From assembly GCF_003797825.1 (NCBI RefSeq), contig NZ_RKME01000002.1, positions 124,001 through 188,000 on the forward strand: DNA of 64,000 bases. Reading direction: 5' to 3'. Origin of the DNA: Gordonia sp. OPL2 (GTDB lineage Bacteria > Actinomycetota > Actinomycetes > Mycobacteriales > Mycobacteriaceae). The notes beneath the pieces are model-generated. The model was given only the letters and a program-made list of their open reading frames with translations, did not search any database and was not told where the DNA came from. Shown in pieces: positions 19,586 through 28,319 of the stretch (the first letter of the stretch is position 1; every line of letters starts with the position of its first letter). Position numbers and translations under genes: made by a program.

Positions 19586-20404
19586 ATGGTCCCCATGGAT
19601 TCGACGTCAGCCGTTCGCCGGGACGGCGTGCGCGCCGCGGACGGAACCTCCGGTGATGTCGTCGCAGTTCTCGCGGTGAAACATCTCACCGAGGCGAAGT
19701 CACGGCTCGCCGCGAGTCGCCGTCGCGCCGACGCCGGACCACATCGCGCTCTGGTCCTCGCGATGTTGCTGGACACCCTCGACGCGATCACCGGCGCCGG
19801 GATCGACCGGGTCGTCGTGGTCAGTCCGGACGAGCTGGTCCTCGATGCGGCGCGGTCGGTGGGGGCGATCGGCGTTCCGGAGATGTCATCGTCGGCAGTC
19901 GGTGCCGACAGCCTGAATCTCGCGTTCTCCCAGGGCGCTGCGACCGCCCGAGACCGGTGGCCGAGGATCACCCGGGTCATCTGTGTACAGGCGGACCTGC
20001 CCGCCGCCCGCGCCGAGAGCATCCGTGATGTTCTCGGCGCGGCTGCCGGGCACGTCCAGTCGGTGCTGACCGATCGCGCCGGCACCGGGACCACCATGCT
20101 GATCCGCGCCGCCCACATCGCGGAACCGCCCCGCTTCGGGCCGGATTCGGCCGCCGCCCACCGGCTCGCCGGTGCCGTCGAACTCGATGCGGACCACCTG
20201 CTCTGGCCGGACCTGCGCACCGACGTCGACACCGAGACCGACCTCGAGGCAGCCGACGCCCTCGGCGTGGGCAGACACACCTCGGCGACGATGTCGAGGC
20301 ACCCTCGGGACACCGACGCACCGCCGGTCGGCCGGCACCGTCGGCGAGCCGACCGCGCCCGGACACCGGACAGGCATGCCCCGGTGACCAAAGATGCGTC
20401 ATGA
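19586..20404 (+). CDS. fbiD: 2-phospho-L-lactate/phosphoenolpyruvate guanylyltransferase (F420 synthesis)
   Basis: A 272-residue CofC/FbiD nucleotidyltransferase, which activates phosphoenolpyruvate (in mycobacteria) or phospholactate with GTP at the start of coenzyme F420 synthesis. Conserved parts are VLAVKHLTEAKSRLA (about residues 28-42), CVQADLPAA (about 137) and DRAGTGTTML (about 166). The last 45 residues are an unusual basic, low-complexity tail rich in His, Arg and Pro that is not part of the enzyme fold. GGGTGG at 19571-19576 fits the ATG at 19586 better than the ATG at 19595. Synteny with Rv2983. Confidence 0.9.
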   Translation: MVPMDSTSAVRRDGVRAADGTSGDVVAVLAVKHLTEAKSRLAASRRRADAGPHRALVLAMLLDTLDAITGAGIDRVVVVSPDELVLDAARSVGAIGVPEMSSSAVGADSLNLAFSQGAATARDRWPRITRVICVQADLPAARAESIRDVLGAAAGHVQSVLTDRAGTGTTMLIRAAHIAEPPRFGPDSAAAHRLAGAVELDADHLLWPDLRTDVDTETDLEAADALGVGRHTSATMSRHPRDTDAPPVGRHRRRADRARTPDRHAPVTKDAS

Positions 20405-20411
20405 TTGAACG

Positions 20412-22598
20412 GTGAGCCCAGCCGACGACATCGCCACCCAGCCGATCACGTCCATCCCCGGAGCGCCTCCGGCGGCGACGTTGGTCCCCGATGAGTCCGC
20501 CGACCTGCCCGAAGACCGTTACCTCAACCGCGAACTGAGTTGGCTCGACTTCAACTCCCGGGTGCTCGCCCTGGCCGAGGACACGTCGATGCCGTTGCTG
20601 GAGCGGGCGAAATTCCTCGCCATCTTCTCCTCGAACCTCGACGAGTTCTTCATGGTCCGGGTCGCCGGCCTCAAACGTCGCGACGAGACGGGCCTGTCGG
20701 TGCGGTCCGCCGACGGACTCTCGCCGCGTGAACAGCTCCTCCGGATCGCCGGCCGCACCCAGACCATTGCCGACCGCCACGCCCGCGTCTTTCTCGACTC
20801 GGTGCGTCCTGCCTTGGTGGACAACGACATCCACGTCGTCACATGGGCCGAGATGACCGAGGAGCAGAAGGTACGCCTGGTCGAGTATTTCCACGAGGAC
20901 GTGTTCCCGGTCCTCACCCCGCTGGCCGTCGACCCCGCGCATCCCTTCCCGTACATCAGCGGACTCTCGTTGAATCTCGCCGTCACCGTGAAGGACGCCA
21001 CCGAGGGTGGTGAGCACTTCGCCCGTGTCAAGGTGCCCGACAATGTCAATCGCTTCGTGCGCGTCGACCGGCTGATGCGCGACAGCGGCGACAAGTCGAA
21101 GCGCACCGACGACAAAGTGGTCCTGATGCCCCTGGAGACGCTGATCGCGGCGAATCTCGAGCACCTGTTCCCCGGCATGGAAATCGTTGAGCACCATGTC
21201 TTCCGGATCACCCGGAACGCGGATTTCGAGGTCGAGGAAGACCGCGACGAGGATCTGCTGCAGGCACTCGAGCGCGAACTCGCCCGCCGTCGCTTCGGTT
21301 CGCCGGTCCGCCTCGAGGTCGCCGACGACATGAGCGAGCACATGCTCGAACTCCTCCTCCGCGAACTCGACGTGAATCCCGCCGACGTCATCGGAGTCCC
21401 CGGTCTGCTGGATCTGTCCTGTCTCTTCGAGATCTACGGCCTGGACCGCCCGCAGCTCAAGGATCGTCCGTTCGTCCCGGCGACCCATCCGGCGTTCGGC
21501 GAACGCGAGACACCGAAGAGCGTCTTCTCGACGCTGCGGGAAGGCGACGTCCTCGTCCATCACCCCTACGACTCGTTCTCGACGAGCGTGCAGCGCTTCA
21601 TCGAGCAGGCAGCGGCGGATCCGCAGGTGCTGGCCATCAAACAGACGCTGTACCGGACCTCGGGCGATTCACCCATCGTCAACGCGCTCATCGATGCCGC
21701 CGAGGCGGGCAAGCAGGTCGTGGCGCTGGTCGAGATCAAAGCCAGGTTCGACGAGCAGGCGAACATCAAGTGGGCCAGACAACTCGAGCAGGCCGGCGTC
21801 CATGTCGTGTACGGCCTCGTCGGGCTCAAGACACATTGCAAGACCTGCCTGGTCGTCCGACGCGAGGGCTCGTCGATCCGGCGGTACTGCCACATCGGCA
21901 CCGGCAACTACAACCCGAAGACGGCGCGGCTCTACGAGGACGTCGGCCTGTTCACCGCGGCGCCCGACATCGGCGCCGACCTGACGGACCTGTTCAACAC
22001 CCTGACCGGGTACTCCCGAAAAAAGGAGTACCGCAACATCCTGGTGGCGCCACACGGGATTCGGTCGGGCATCATCGCCCGGATACACGAAGAGATCGAG
22101 CGATTCCGTCAGGGCGACCGCACCGCGCGCATCCAGTTGAAGGCGAACGCACTCGTCGACGAGCAGGTGATCGACGCGCTCTATCGGGCGTCGCAGAACG
22201 GCGTACCCGTCGAGATCGTCGTCCGCGGGATCTGCGCGTTACGACCCGGAATGCCCGGCGTCAGCGAGAACATCGTGGTCCGCTCGATTCTCGGTCAGTT
22301 CCTCGAACACTCCCGAATCCTGTATTTCGCGGCGCAGAACGAATACTGGATCGGCAGCGCCGACATGATGCACCGCAACCTCGACCGTCGGGTGGAGGTC
22401 ATGGCCCAGGTGCGCGATGATCGCCTGACCTCAGAGCTGGCCGACATGTTCGCGTCGGCACTCGATCCGCGGACGCGGTGCTGGGTCCTGCAGTCGGACG
22501 GCAGCTGGGTGGCCTCTCCCGCCGCCGGCGAAGAGGTCCGCGATCATCAGCGTCAGATGATCCGGCGTAATCGTCGTCGCCCGGACCCGAACCCGTAA
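20412..22598 (+). CDS. ppk1: Polyphosphate kinase 1
   Basis: A 728-residue PPK1, which makes polyphosphate from ATP reversibly through a phosphohistidine. The N-terminal domain starts with [16 protein letters not shown] (about residues 37-52). The phosphoacceptor histidine lies in a [12 protein letters not shown] segment (about 495) and the second HKD-like histidine is in [15 protein letters not shown] (about 655). Full length. The GTG at 20412 is 7 nt after the fbiD stop, so they are likely co-transcribed. Confidence 0.96.
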   Translation: MSPADDIATQPITSIPGAPPAATLVPDESADLPEDRYLNRELSWLDFNSRVLALAEDTSMPLLERAKFLAIFSSNLDEFFMVRVAGLKRRDETGLSVRSADGLSPREQLLRIAGRTQTIADRHARVFLDSVRPALVDNDIHVVTWAEMTEEQKVRLVEYFHEDVFPVLTPLAVDPAHPFPYISGLSLNLAVTVKDATEGGEHFARVKVPDNVNRFVRVDRLMRDSGDKSKRTDDKVVLMPLETLIAANLEHLFPGMEIVEHHVFRITRNADFEVEEDRDEDLLQALERELARRRFGSPVRLEVADDMSEHMLELLLRELDVNPADVIGVPGLLDLSCLFEIYGLDRPQLKDRPFVPATHPAFGERETPKSVFSTLREGDVLVHHPYDSFSTSVQRFIEQAAADPQVLAIKQTLYRTSGDSPIVNALIDAAEAGKQVVALVEIKARFDEQANIKWARQLEQAGVHVVYGLVGLKTHCKTCLVVRREGSSIRRYCHIGTGNYNPKTARLYEDVGLFTAAPDIGADLTDLFNTLTGYSRKKEYRNILVAPHGIRSGIIARIHEEIERFRQGDRTARIQLKANALVDEQVIDALYRASQNGVPVEIVVRGICALRPGMPGVSENIVVRSILGQFLEHSRILYFAAQNEYWIGSADMMHRNLDRRVEVMAQVRDDRLTSELADMFASALDPRTRCWVLQSDGSWVASPAAGEEVRDHQRQMIRRNRRRPDPNP

Positions 22599-22635
22599 CC
22601 GTTCGCGTAACCCGGACGCTCTAGGATTCGCTTCG

Positions 22636-23556
22636 ATGTCGAAGACGACGAAGACGGTGTGGGCTGCGGGCGGTGTCCTGTGGCGTCCCACCCGCGACAG
22701 CGGTGTCGAGATCGGTGTGGTGCACCGCCCCGACTATGACGACTGGACGCTGCCCAAGGGCAAGATCGATCCGGACGAGACACTGGTCGCCACCGCAGCG
22801 CGCGAGATCCGTGAGGAGACCGGGCAACTGGCGCGACTGGGACGCCACCTGCGTGACGTCCGATATCGGTTGCCCAACGGCAACCAGAAGCGCGTCCGCT
22901 ACTGGTCGGCGCGTGCCCTCGGCGGTGACTTCGAGCCCGATCACGAGGTCGACGAACTGCGGTGGGTCGAGATCGATGCCGCGCCCGGGCTTCTGACCCA
23001 TCGACTCGACCGGTCGGTCCTCGCCGAGTTCCGCCGGCTTCCGGCCGACGCGCACATCCTGCTGCTGGTGCGCCACGCCCACGCCGGGCAGCGATCGAAG
23101 TACAAGGGAGACGATCGGCTGCGGCCGCTGGATCGACTGGGCCGCCACCAGGCCCGGGCACTCGCCGACCTGCTCCCGGTCTTCGGTGCCGAGCGACTGC
23201 ATTCGGCGGACCGCGTGCGGTGTGAACAGACGCTCGCGCCACTGGCGGAGGATCTCGGCGTCGGTGTCGTCGCCGAGCCGACGCTCACCGAGGAGGCCTA
23301 CCGTTCGGATCCCGCGGCGGCCCATCGACGTATCCGTGAGATCGCCGAGGACACCTCGGCCATCCACGCGGTGTGCAGCCAGGGCAAGGTCATCCCGCCG
23401 ATGATGGACTGGTGGTCGGAGCGTGACGAGGTCGCCTTGCCGGCCAAGCGCAATCGCAAGGGCAGCGTGTGGGTGCTGTCCACCGTCGGTGGCCGGCTCG
23501 TCGCCGCCGACCACATCGACAGCGCACTGCCCGACACCGATCACCCGGAGTCCTGA
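22636..23556 (+). CDS. mutT1: MutT1-type NUDIX hydrolase fused to a histidine phosphatase domain
   Basis: A 306-residue two-domain protein. The N-terminal NUDIX box reads GKIDPDETLVATAAREIREETG (with REIREETG complete, about residues 42-63). The C-terminal half (about 145-300) is a histidine phosphatase domain with LLLVRHAHAGQ and the partner RSADRV/CEQT region. In mycobacterial MutT1 the two domains clear 8-oxo-dGTP/8-oxo-GTP and diadenosine polyphosphates. Placed 37 nt after ppk1, as in M. tuberculosis. Confidence 0.93.
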   Translation: MSKTTKTVWAAGGVLWRPTRDSGVEIGVVHRPDYDDWTLPKGKIDPDETLVATAAREIREETGQLARLGRHLRDVRYRLPNGNQKRVRYWSARALGGDFEPDHEVDELRWVEIDAAPGLLTHRLDRSVLAEFRRLPADAHILLLVRHAHAGQRSKYKGDDRLRPLDRLGRHQARALADLLPVFGAERLHSADRVRCEQTLAPLAEDLGVGVVAEPTLTEEAYRSDPAAAHRRIREIAEDTSAIHAVCSQGKVIPPMMDWWSERDEVALPAKRNRKGSVWVLSTVGGRLVAADHIDSALPDTDHPES

Positions 23557-23610
23557 ACCCGGTCGAGGCACGGGCCGGCGCCGCTGCGGACCGACATCCC
23601 GCGAACACAC

Positions 23611-23645
23611 ATCAGCCCCGACGAGGGAAGTACGTCGGGGCTGAT
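23611..23645. terminator. Bidirectional terminator between mutT1 and hupB
   Basis: Perfect 13-bp inverted repeat ATCAGCCCCGACG (23611-23623) / CGTCGGGGCTGAT (23633-23645) with a 9-nt loop, lying between two convergent stop codons. Symmetric, so it can work on both strands. Confidence 0.85.
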
Positions 23646-23662
23646 GCGCGGTGTCGGACGAC

Positions 23663-24268
23663 TCAGCGTCGAGTTGCCTTCTTGGCCGGTGCCTTCTTGG
23701 CAGCGGTCTTCTTGGCGGGAGCCTTCTTGGCCGGTGCCTTCTTGGCAGCGGTCTTCTTGGCCGGAGCCTTCTTCGCTGCGGTCGTGGTCTTCTTGGCCGG
23801 AGCCTTCTTCGCTGCGGTCGTGGCCTTCTTGGCCGGAGCCTTCTTCGCTGCGGTCGTGGCCTTCTTGGCCGGAGCCTTCTTGGCCGCCGTCTTCTTCGCC
23901 GGCGCCTTCTTGGCAGCGGTCTTCTTGGCTGCGGTCGTGGTCGTCGCACCGCTGCCGCGCTTCACAGCGGGACCGGTGGATGCCAGTTTCTGCTTGCCGG
24001 CGACGACGGCCTTGAACTGAGCGCCGGGACGGAACGCCGGAACCGAAGTGGCACGCACCTTCACGGTCTCGCCGGTCCGCGGGTTGCGGGCGACGCGCGG
24101 TGCCCGCTTGCGCTTCTCGAAGACGCCGAAGCCGGTGATGGTGACGCTCTCACCCTTGTTGACCGCGCGAACGATCGTGTCGACGACGAGCTCGACTGCG
24201 GCAGTCGCAGTCTTGCGATCCGCGTCGAGCTTCTTGGTCAGCTCATCGATGAGCTCTGCCTTGTTCAT
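23663..24268 (-). CDS. hupB: HU-family nucleoid protein with lysine/alanine-rich tail
   Basis: A 201-residue mycobacterial-type HU. Residues 1-92 are the HU fold, with the DNA-arm signature [21 protein letters not shown] (about 45-65, split by the beta-arm). Residues 105-201 are a histone-H1-like tail built of [16 protein letters not shown] repeats that compacts DNA. The start ATG has a strong GGAGG upstream (minus strand, near 24275). The tail is coded by nearly identical 36-bp repeats, so its length may vary between strains. Confidence 0.96.
   Translation of the reverse strand: MNKAELIDELTKKLDADRKTATAAVELVVDTIVRAVNKGESVTITGFGVFEKRKRAPRVARNPRTGETVKVRATSVPAFRPGAQFKAVVAGKQKLASTGPAVKRGSGATTTTAAKKTAAKKAPAKKTAAKKAPAKKATTAAKKAPAKKATTAAKKAPAKKTTTAAKKAPAKKTAAKKAPAKKAPAKKTAAKKAPAKKATRR
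23761..23868. repeat. Three 36-bp tandem repeats in the hupB tail region
   Basis: Copies begin at 23761, 23797 and 23833, each opening CCGGAGCCTTCTTCGCTGCG, and a partial fourth starts at 23869. The copies differ at about one base (GTGGTC versus GTGGCC). Each encodes 12 residues of the [12 protein letters not shown] type, so gain or loss of a copy keeps the frame. Confidence 0.9.
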
Positions 24269-24445
24269 TGATTACCTCCGCAAGCTGAATCTGACCCCTT
24301 CTCTATGGTCAGCTATCTCCACACGGTAAACGCCGAATTCGAAAACGTCCATCTTCCACGCCAATTAACCAGGCATGTTGCGAAATCGAAAGCAGGAATC
24401 ACGTTCCTGGGAGTGGGTCAGATCAGCTCGCGCGGCTGCCTCAGA
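24269..24445. other. Intergenic region between leuD and hupB
   Basis: 177 bp, more AT-rich than the surroundings. It is the 3' side of leuD and the 5' side of hupB, both on the minus strand. Apart from the hupB ribosome-binding site I see no certain promoter or terminator here. Confidence 0.5.
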
Positions 24446-25039
24446 TCACGTGCCGAGGGTCACCGGCGTGAATGACGGGCGCGACTTCTCGAAGTCGGAA
24501 ATGGCCTCTACCTGGCGTAACGTCAGTCCGATGTCGTCCAGACCCTCCATCAGACGCCAGCGTGTGTAGTCATCAATTGCCAACGGCACCACGAGGTCTG
24601 CCGCAGTCACGGTCCGATCGGCAAGACTGACCGTGAGTTCCAGCCCCGGCTGCTCTTCGAGGCGCTTCCACAGCAATTCGACGTCGGATTGCTCGACCTG
24701 GGCCGCCACGAGGCCCGCCTTGCCCGCGTTCCCGCGGAAGATGTCGGCGAAGCGAGACGAGATGACCACCCGAAAACCGAAGTCCGACAGAGCCCACACG
24801 GCGTGCTCCCGGGACGACCCGGTGCCGAAGTCCGGTCCGGCGACCAGGACCGAGCCCCGGGCCCACGGTTCGTTGTTGAGGATGAAGTCCGGATCATTGC
24901 GCCACGCGGCGAAGAGTCCGTCCTCAAAGCCCGTGCGGGTCACCCGCTTCAGATAGACGGCCGGGATGATCTGGTCGGTGTCGACATTGCTGCGACGCAG
25001 CGGCACACCGATCCCGGTGTGGGTGATGAAGGGTTCCAT
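24446..25039 (-). CDS. leuD: 3-isopropylmalate dehydratase small subunit
   Basis: A 197-residue LeuD, the swivelling domain that joins LeuC to isomerise isopropylmalate in leucine synthesis. Signatures are [18 protein letters not shown] (about residues 15-32) and [20 protein letters not shown] (about 65-84). It follows leuC by 40 nt and is followed by hupB on the same strand. Confidence 0.96.
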   Translation of the reverse strand: MEPFITHTGIGVPLRRSNVDTDQIIPAVYLKRVTRTGFEDGLFAAWRNDPDFILNNEPWARGSVLVAGPDFGTGSSREHAVWALSDFGFRVVISSRFADIFRGNAGKAGLVAAQVEQSDVELLWKRLEEQPGLELTVSLADRTVTAADLVVPLAIDDYTRWRLMEGLDDIGLTLRQVEAISDFEKSRPSFTPVTLGT

Positions 25040-25079
25040 GAGGATGTCCGATCGTGTGTAGGTGTGAGGCCGAACCGGA

Positions 25080-26516
25080 TCAGCTCAGATCCGAGGGAGC
25101 CGAGAGAGTGCCGCGGACCGCGGTCGCCGCCGCGACCGCAGGCGACACCAGGTGGGTGCGACCCCCCTTGCCCTGCCGCCCTTCGAAGTTGCGGTTCGAT
25201 GTCGACGCGCAGCGTTCGCCCGGGGCGAGCTGATCGGGGTTCATCCCCAGGCACATCGAGCACCCGGCCTGGCGCCATTCGGCTCCGGCCGCCGTGAAGA
25301 TCTCACCGAGACCCTCCTCGTCGGCCTGTGCGCGAACCCGCATCGACCCCGGGACCACCAGCATCCGCATGCCGTCGGCGATCGTGCGGCCCCTGAGGAT
25401 GTCGGCCACCGCGCGCAGATCCTCGATGCGGCCGTTGGTGCACGAGCCGACGAACACCGTGTCGACCTTCACCTCCCGCAGCGGGGTGCCGGGCGCGAGA
25501 TCCATGTATTCCAGGGCGCGTTTCGCTGCGCTGGCGGCGTTCTCGTCGGCGATCTCCGCCGGGTCGGGGACGCGAGCACCGAGAGGTGCACCCTGGCCGG
25601 GATTCGTGCCCCATGTCACGAACGGCGTCAACTGTGTCGCGTCGATGTGCACCTCGGCGTCGAACTCGGCGTCGTCGTCGGTACGCAGACTGTCCCAATA
25701 CTCGACCGCTGCATCCCAATCGGAACCGGTGGGCGCATGCGGTCGCCCGCGGAGGAAGTCGTAGGTGACCTGGTCGGGCGCGATCATCCCGGCCCGGGCA
25801 CCTGCTTCGATCGACATGTTGCAGATGGTCATTCGCGCTTCCATCGACATCTTCTCGATCGCCGGACCGCGATACTCGAGCACATAGCCCTGGCCGCCGC
25901 CGGTGCCGATCTCGGCGATGACGGCGAGGATCAGGTCCTTGCTCGTCACGCCGGGGGCGAGCTCACCGTCGACGGTGATCGCCATGGTCTTGAAGGGACG
26001 CAACGACAAAGTCTGTGTCGCGAGGACATGTTCGACCTCGGAGGTGCCGATGCCCATGGCGATCGAACCGAACGCACCGTGCGTCGAGGTATGGCTGTCG
26101 CCACACACGACCGTCATACCGGGCTGGGTCAGTCCGAGCTGGGGACCGACGACATGAACGATGCCCTGTTCGGCATCGCCCATGGGGTGCAGTCGGATAC
26201 CGAACTCCTCGCAATTGCGGCGTAGCGTCTCGACCTGTGTGCGCGAGACCTCGTCGGCGATCGGCTTGAAGATGTCGACCGTGGGGACGTTGTGGTCCTC
26301 GGTGGCTATCGTCAGATCGGGCCGGCGGACCGGGCGACCGGCGAGCCGGAGTCCGTCGAACGCCTGGGGACTGGTCACCTCGTGCACGAGGTGCAGATCG
26401 ATGTAGATCAGATCGGGATTGCGATTCCCGGAAGCATCTGTGTCGCCGCGGACGACGACATGGTCGTCCCACACCTTCTCGGCGAGAGTACGCGGTGTGT
26501 CGGGGCTGTAACTCAT
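25080..26516 (-). CDS. leuC: 3-isopropylmalate dehydratase large subunit
   Basis: A 478-residue LeuC, the aconitase-type large subunit. Iron-sulfur ligands are in VGSCTNGR (about residue 357) and [12 protein letters not shown] (about 417-428). The start ATG at 26516 aligns with the usual [12 protein letters not shown] beginning; a GTG at 26528 would add four residues. Divergent from the IclR regulator across an 89-bp gap that carries the candidate operator. First step shared with leuD; leuB lies at 34237-35247 and leuA is outside the window. Confidence 0.96.
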   Translation of the reverse strand: MSYSPDTPRTLAEKVWDDHVVVRGDTDASGNRNPDLIYIDLHLVHEVTSPQAFDGLRLAGRPVRRPDLTIATEDHNVPTVDIFKPIADEVSRTQVETLRRNCEEFGIRLHPMGDAEQGIVHVVGPQLGLTQPGMTVVCGDSHTSTHGAFGSIAMGIGTSEVEHVLATQTLSLRPFKTMAITVDGELAPGVTSKDLILAVIAEIGTGGGQGYVLEYRGPAIEKMSMEARMTICNMSIEAGARAGMIAPDQVTYDFLRGRPHAPTGSDWDAAVEYWDSLRTDDDAEFDAEVHIDATQLTPFVTWGTNPGQGAPLGARVPDPAEIADENAASAAKRALEYMDLAPGTPLREVKVDTVFVGSCTNGRIEDLRAVADILRGRTIADGMRMLVVPGSMRVRAQADEEGLGEIFTAAGAEWRQAGCSMCLGMNPDQLAPGERCASTSNRNFEGRQGKGGRTHLVSPAVAAATAVRGTLSAPSDLS

Positions 26517-26575
26517 GGCTGTACTCACATCTGTTTCGGATTCACGGCACGTCTCGCAGGGCGACGAAACGTGCA

Positions 26576-26590
26576 TCTCACTATCTGGAA
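26576..26590. promoter_or_regulatory. Candidate IclR-family operator, leuC/iclR intergenic region
   Basis: TCTCACTATCTGGAA is an imperfect palindrome of the form TYTCA-N5-TGRRA. It sits just upstream of the -10 of the regulator gene and 60 bp before leuC, so one bound dimer could control both. The same pattern recurs at 31536-31550 upstream of the MFS gene. Assignment to this IclR protein is inference. Confidence 0.45.
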
Positions 26591-26593
26591 CGC

Positions 26594-26599
26594 TAGTAT
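26594..26599 (+). promoter_or_regulatory. -10 box for a leaderless iclR-type transcript
   Basis: TAGTAT ends 6 nt before the A of the ATG at 26606, the spacing expected if transcription starts at the start codon. No ribosome-binding site is present, which agrees with leaderless translation. A good -35 box is not visible; the candidate operator occupies the region just upstream. Confidence 0.6.
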
Positions 26600-26605
26600 C
26601 GTCCT

Positions 26606-27340
26606 ATGGGACAGGATAGCGCATCGGCACCCAGCAGTGGAATCGGTGTCCTCGACAAATCGGTGATCGTTCTCCGAGCCATCGCGGACACCCCCTGCAA
26701 TCTGACCGAGTTGTGCGACCGCACAGGTCTGCCGCGCGCCACCGCACACCGACTCGCGGTCGGCCTGGAGACCCATCGACTACTCGCCCGCAACGCCGCC
26801 GGACGGTGGTATCCGGGACCGGCGCTCAGCGAACTCGCCGCCTCCGCCCACGATCCCGTGCGTGAGTCCGCCTTGATGGTCCTGCCCCGGCTGCGCGAGA
26901 TCACCGGTGAATCCGTCCAGGTCTACCGGCGAGAGGGAGCCGAACGCATCTGCATCGCCGCGGTGGAACCTCCGACCGGACTGCGGGACACCGTGCCGGT
27001 CGGTACCCGGTTCCCGATGAGCGCCGGCTCGGCCGCAAAGGTGTTGCTGGCCTGGGCCGAGCCCTCGACACAACGAGCACTGTTGCACGACAGCGTGTTC
27101 AGCGAACGTGCGCTGCACGAGATCCGCCGCCGTGGCTGGGCGCAGAGCGCAGGCGAACGTGCGGCTGGGGTGGCGAGCGTGTCGGCACCCGTTCGCGACG
27201 GCACGGGTGAGGTCGTCGCCGCGATCTCGGTGTCCGGGCCGATCGACCGTATGGGCCGCCGGCCGGGGGCGCGTTGGGCCGCCGACCTGCTGGCCGCCGC
27301 GGACGCGATCCACAAGCGACTGCAGCCCAGTCGCACCTGA
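26606..27340 (+). CDS. IclR family regulator, LeuR/LtbR/NdgR type
   Basis: A 244-residue IclR regulator. The winged helix-turn-helix spans about residues 15-75 (CNLTELCDRTGLPRATAHRL), and the effector-binding GAF-like domain fills the rest (SAGSAAKVLLAW, AGVASVSAPVRD). In Corynebacterium, Streptomyces and mycobacteria the IclR protein divergent from leuCD controls leuCD and other amino-acid genes. Here it lies 89 bp from leuC and probably regulates itself. Effector not known from sequence. Confidence 0.9.
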   Translation: MGQDSASAPSSGIGVLDKSVIVLRAIADTPCNLTELCDRTGLPRATAHRLAVGLETHRLLARNAAGRWYPGPALSELAASAHDPVRESALMVLPRLREITGESVQVYRREGAERICIAAVEPPTGLRDTVPVGTRFPMSAGSAAKVLLAWAEPSTQRALLHDSVFSERALHEIRRRGWAQSAGERAAGVASVSAPVRDGTGEVVAAISVSGPIDRMGRRPGARWAADLLAAADAIHKRLQPSRT

Positions 27341-27415
27341 ACCGCGGACGACTGTCCCTCGCGCCCCACGCAGGTCGGCACGTAGGCACCCGGCGCCGTC
27401 GGCTAGCGTCGATAC

Positions 27416-27913
27416 ATGGGAGTCAATCAGCGCACTCAGATCGTCATGTCCGAGACGGAGATCACCGACTTCGTCGCCTCGAGCCGCACCGCCACCCTCG
27501 CCACCACCGGCCCCGACGGCAGCATCCACCTCGTGGCCATGTGGTACGGGGTCGTCGATGGCGAGATCTGGTTCGAGACCAAGGCCAAGTCCCAGAAGGC
27601 AGTCAATCTGCGGCGCAACAGCCGGTGCACGGTGTTGATCGAGGACGGCGACACCTACGACACCCTCCGCGGTGTCTCGTTCGAGGGAACGGCGGAGATC
27701 CTCGACGACCCGGACTCCTGCCTGAAGGTCGGCATCAGCGTCTGGGAGCGCTACACAGCGCCCTACACCGAGGAGTCCCGGCCGTTCGTGGAGCAGATGA
27801 TGAACAAGCGGGTCGCGGTCCGTCTCGTGCCCGACCGTGTCCGCTCCTGGGATCACCGCAAGCTCGGACTCCCCGAGATGCCCGTCTCGGGGAGCACCGC
27901 ACCCGCCTCGTGA
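27416..27913 (+). CDS. Split-barrel FMN/F420-binding protein (Rv2991-like)
   Basis: A 165-residue pyridoxamine-oxidase-like split beta-barrel protein (TATLATTGPDGSIHLVAMWY at about residues 24-43, FETKAKSQKAVNLRRNSRC at 53-71). The place next to the leuCD/IclR block and before gltX matches Rv2991, a protein reported to bind F420. With fbiD in the same window, an F420-dependent reductase of the FDOR-B group is likely. Substrate unknown. The ATG at 27416 is used, but M11 is a second candidate. Confidence 0.82.
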   Translation: MGVNQRTQIVMSETEITDFVASSRTATLATTGPDGSIHLVAMWYGVVDGEIWFETKAKSQKAVNLRRNSRCTVLIEDGDTYDTLRGVSFEGTAEILDDPDSCLKVGISVWERYTAPYTEESRPFVEQMMNKRVAVRLVPDRVRSWDHRKLGLPEMPVSGSTAPAS

Positions 27914-27939
27914 TCCGCGTCGACGGCCCGTGACAGCAG

Positions 27940-27977
27940 AACACCCCTCCTCCGCATCAGTGCAGAGGAGGGGTGTT
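27940..27977. terminator. Strong hairpin between split-barrel gene and tRNA-Glu
   Basis: Perfect 13-bp inverted repeat AACACCCCTCCTC (27940-27952) / GAGGAGGGGTGTT (27965-27977) with a short inner GCA/TGC stem. It lies between convergent units and can stop both the plus-strand gene and the minus-strand tRNA transcript. Confidence 0.85.
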
Positions 27978-27986
27978 CGCCTTCTG

Positions 27987-28059
27987 TAGCCCCGACGGGA
28001 TTCGAACCCGCGCTACCGCCTTGAGAGGGCGGCGTCCTAGGCCGCTAGACGACGGGGCC
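27987..28059 (-). tRNA. tRNA-Glu (anticodon CTC)
   Basis: 73 nt that fold as a cloverleaf on the minus strand: acceptor GGCCCCG/CGGGGCT (with a G-U first pair) and discriminator A, anticodon stem CCGCC/GGCGG with loop CTCTCAA giving anticodon CTC, and T-arm GCGGG-TTCGAAT-CCCGT. The 3' CCA is not encoded. It follows tRNA-Gln by 68 nt. Confidence 0.95.
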
Positions 28060-28127
28060 CTAGAACGATCTTCAGTTGTGAACCTCCGGGCGTGTACCTC
28101 GACTCGAGGTGCACATCCGGCAGTTCG

Positions 28128-28199
28128 CTGGGGTACCAGGACTCGAACCTAGAATGGCGGTACCAGAAACCGCTGTGTTGCCAATTACACCATACCCCA
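28128..28199 (-). tRNA. tRNA-Gln (anticodon CTG)
   Basis: 72 nt on the minus strand: acceptor TGGGGTA/TACCCCA with discriminator G, anticodon stem GCGGT/ACCGC with loop TTCTGGT giving anticodon CTG, and T-arm TTCGAGT. CCA is not encoded. The T1-A72 first pair is typical of tRNA-Gln. It lies 120 nt after the gltX stop on the same strand; in this lineage it is first charged with Glu and then amidated by GatCAB. Confidence 0.95.
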
Positions 28200-28201
28200 A
28201 G

Positions 28202-28298
28202 GGTTTACCATTCGGACCCGCCTGCCGGGGGCTCTCGCTCCTGGCATCCGGTCCGAAAAGGACCGAGGAGAAGAGTACCAAAGGGATACCGGTAAACC
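28202..28298. other. Nested inverted repeats between gltX and tRNA-Gln
   Basis: The gap contains GGTTTACC (28202-28209) against GGTAAACC (28291-28298), and inside it TTCGGACC (28211-28218) against GGTCCGAA (28250-28257), which overlaps a tighter GGTCC/GGACC hairpin. It may be a gltX terminator, a tRNA-precursor processing structure or promoter DNA for the tRNAs; I cannot decide. Confidence 0.4.
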
Positions 28299-28319
28299 AC
28301 AAATCGGCAGGTCAACGCC

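Noticed and set aside
19977..21563. 528-codon minus-strand frame opposite fbiD and ppk1
   Set aside because: Antisense to two well-supported genes; composition typical of a shadow.
23761..23868. Repeats that might suggest a CRISPR-like array
   Set aside because: They are contiguous in-frame coding repeats without spacers; no cas genes in the window.
23651..24271. Plus-strand frames opposite hupB reading Leu/Gly-rich repeats
   Set aside because: They are the reverse reading of the lysine-rich hupB repeats; a real membrane protein there is very unlikely.
26533..26570. GTTTCG/CGAAAC inverted repeat in the leuC/iclR gap
   Set aside because: Arms of 6 bp with a 26-bp spacer are too weak; the 15-bp site at 26576-26590 is a better operator candidate.
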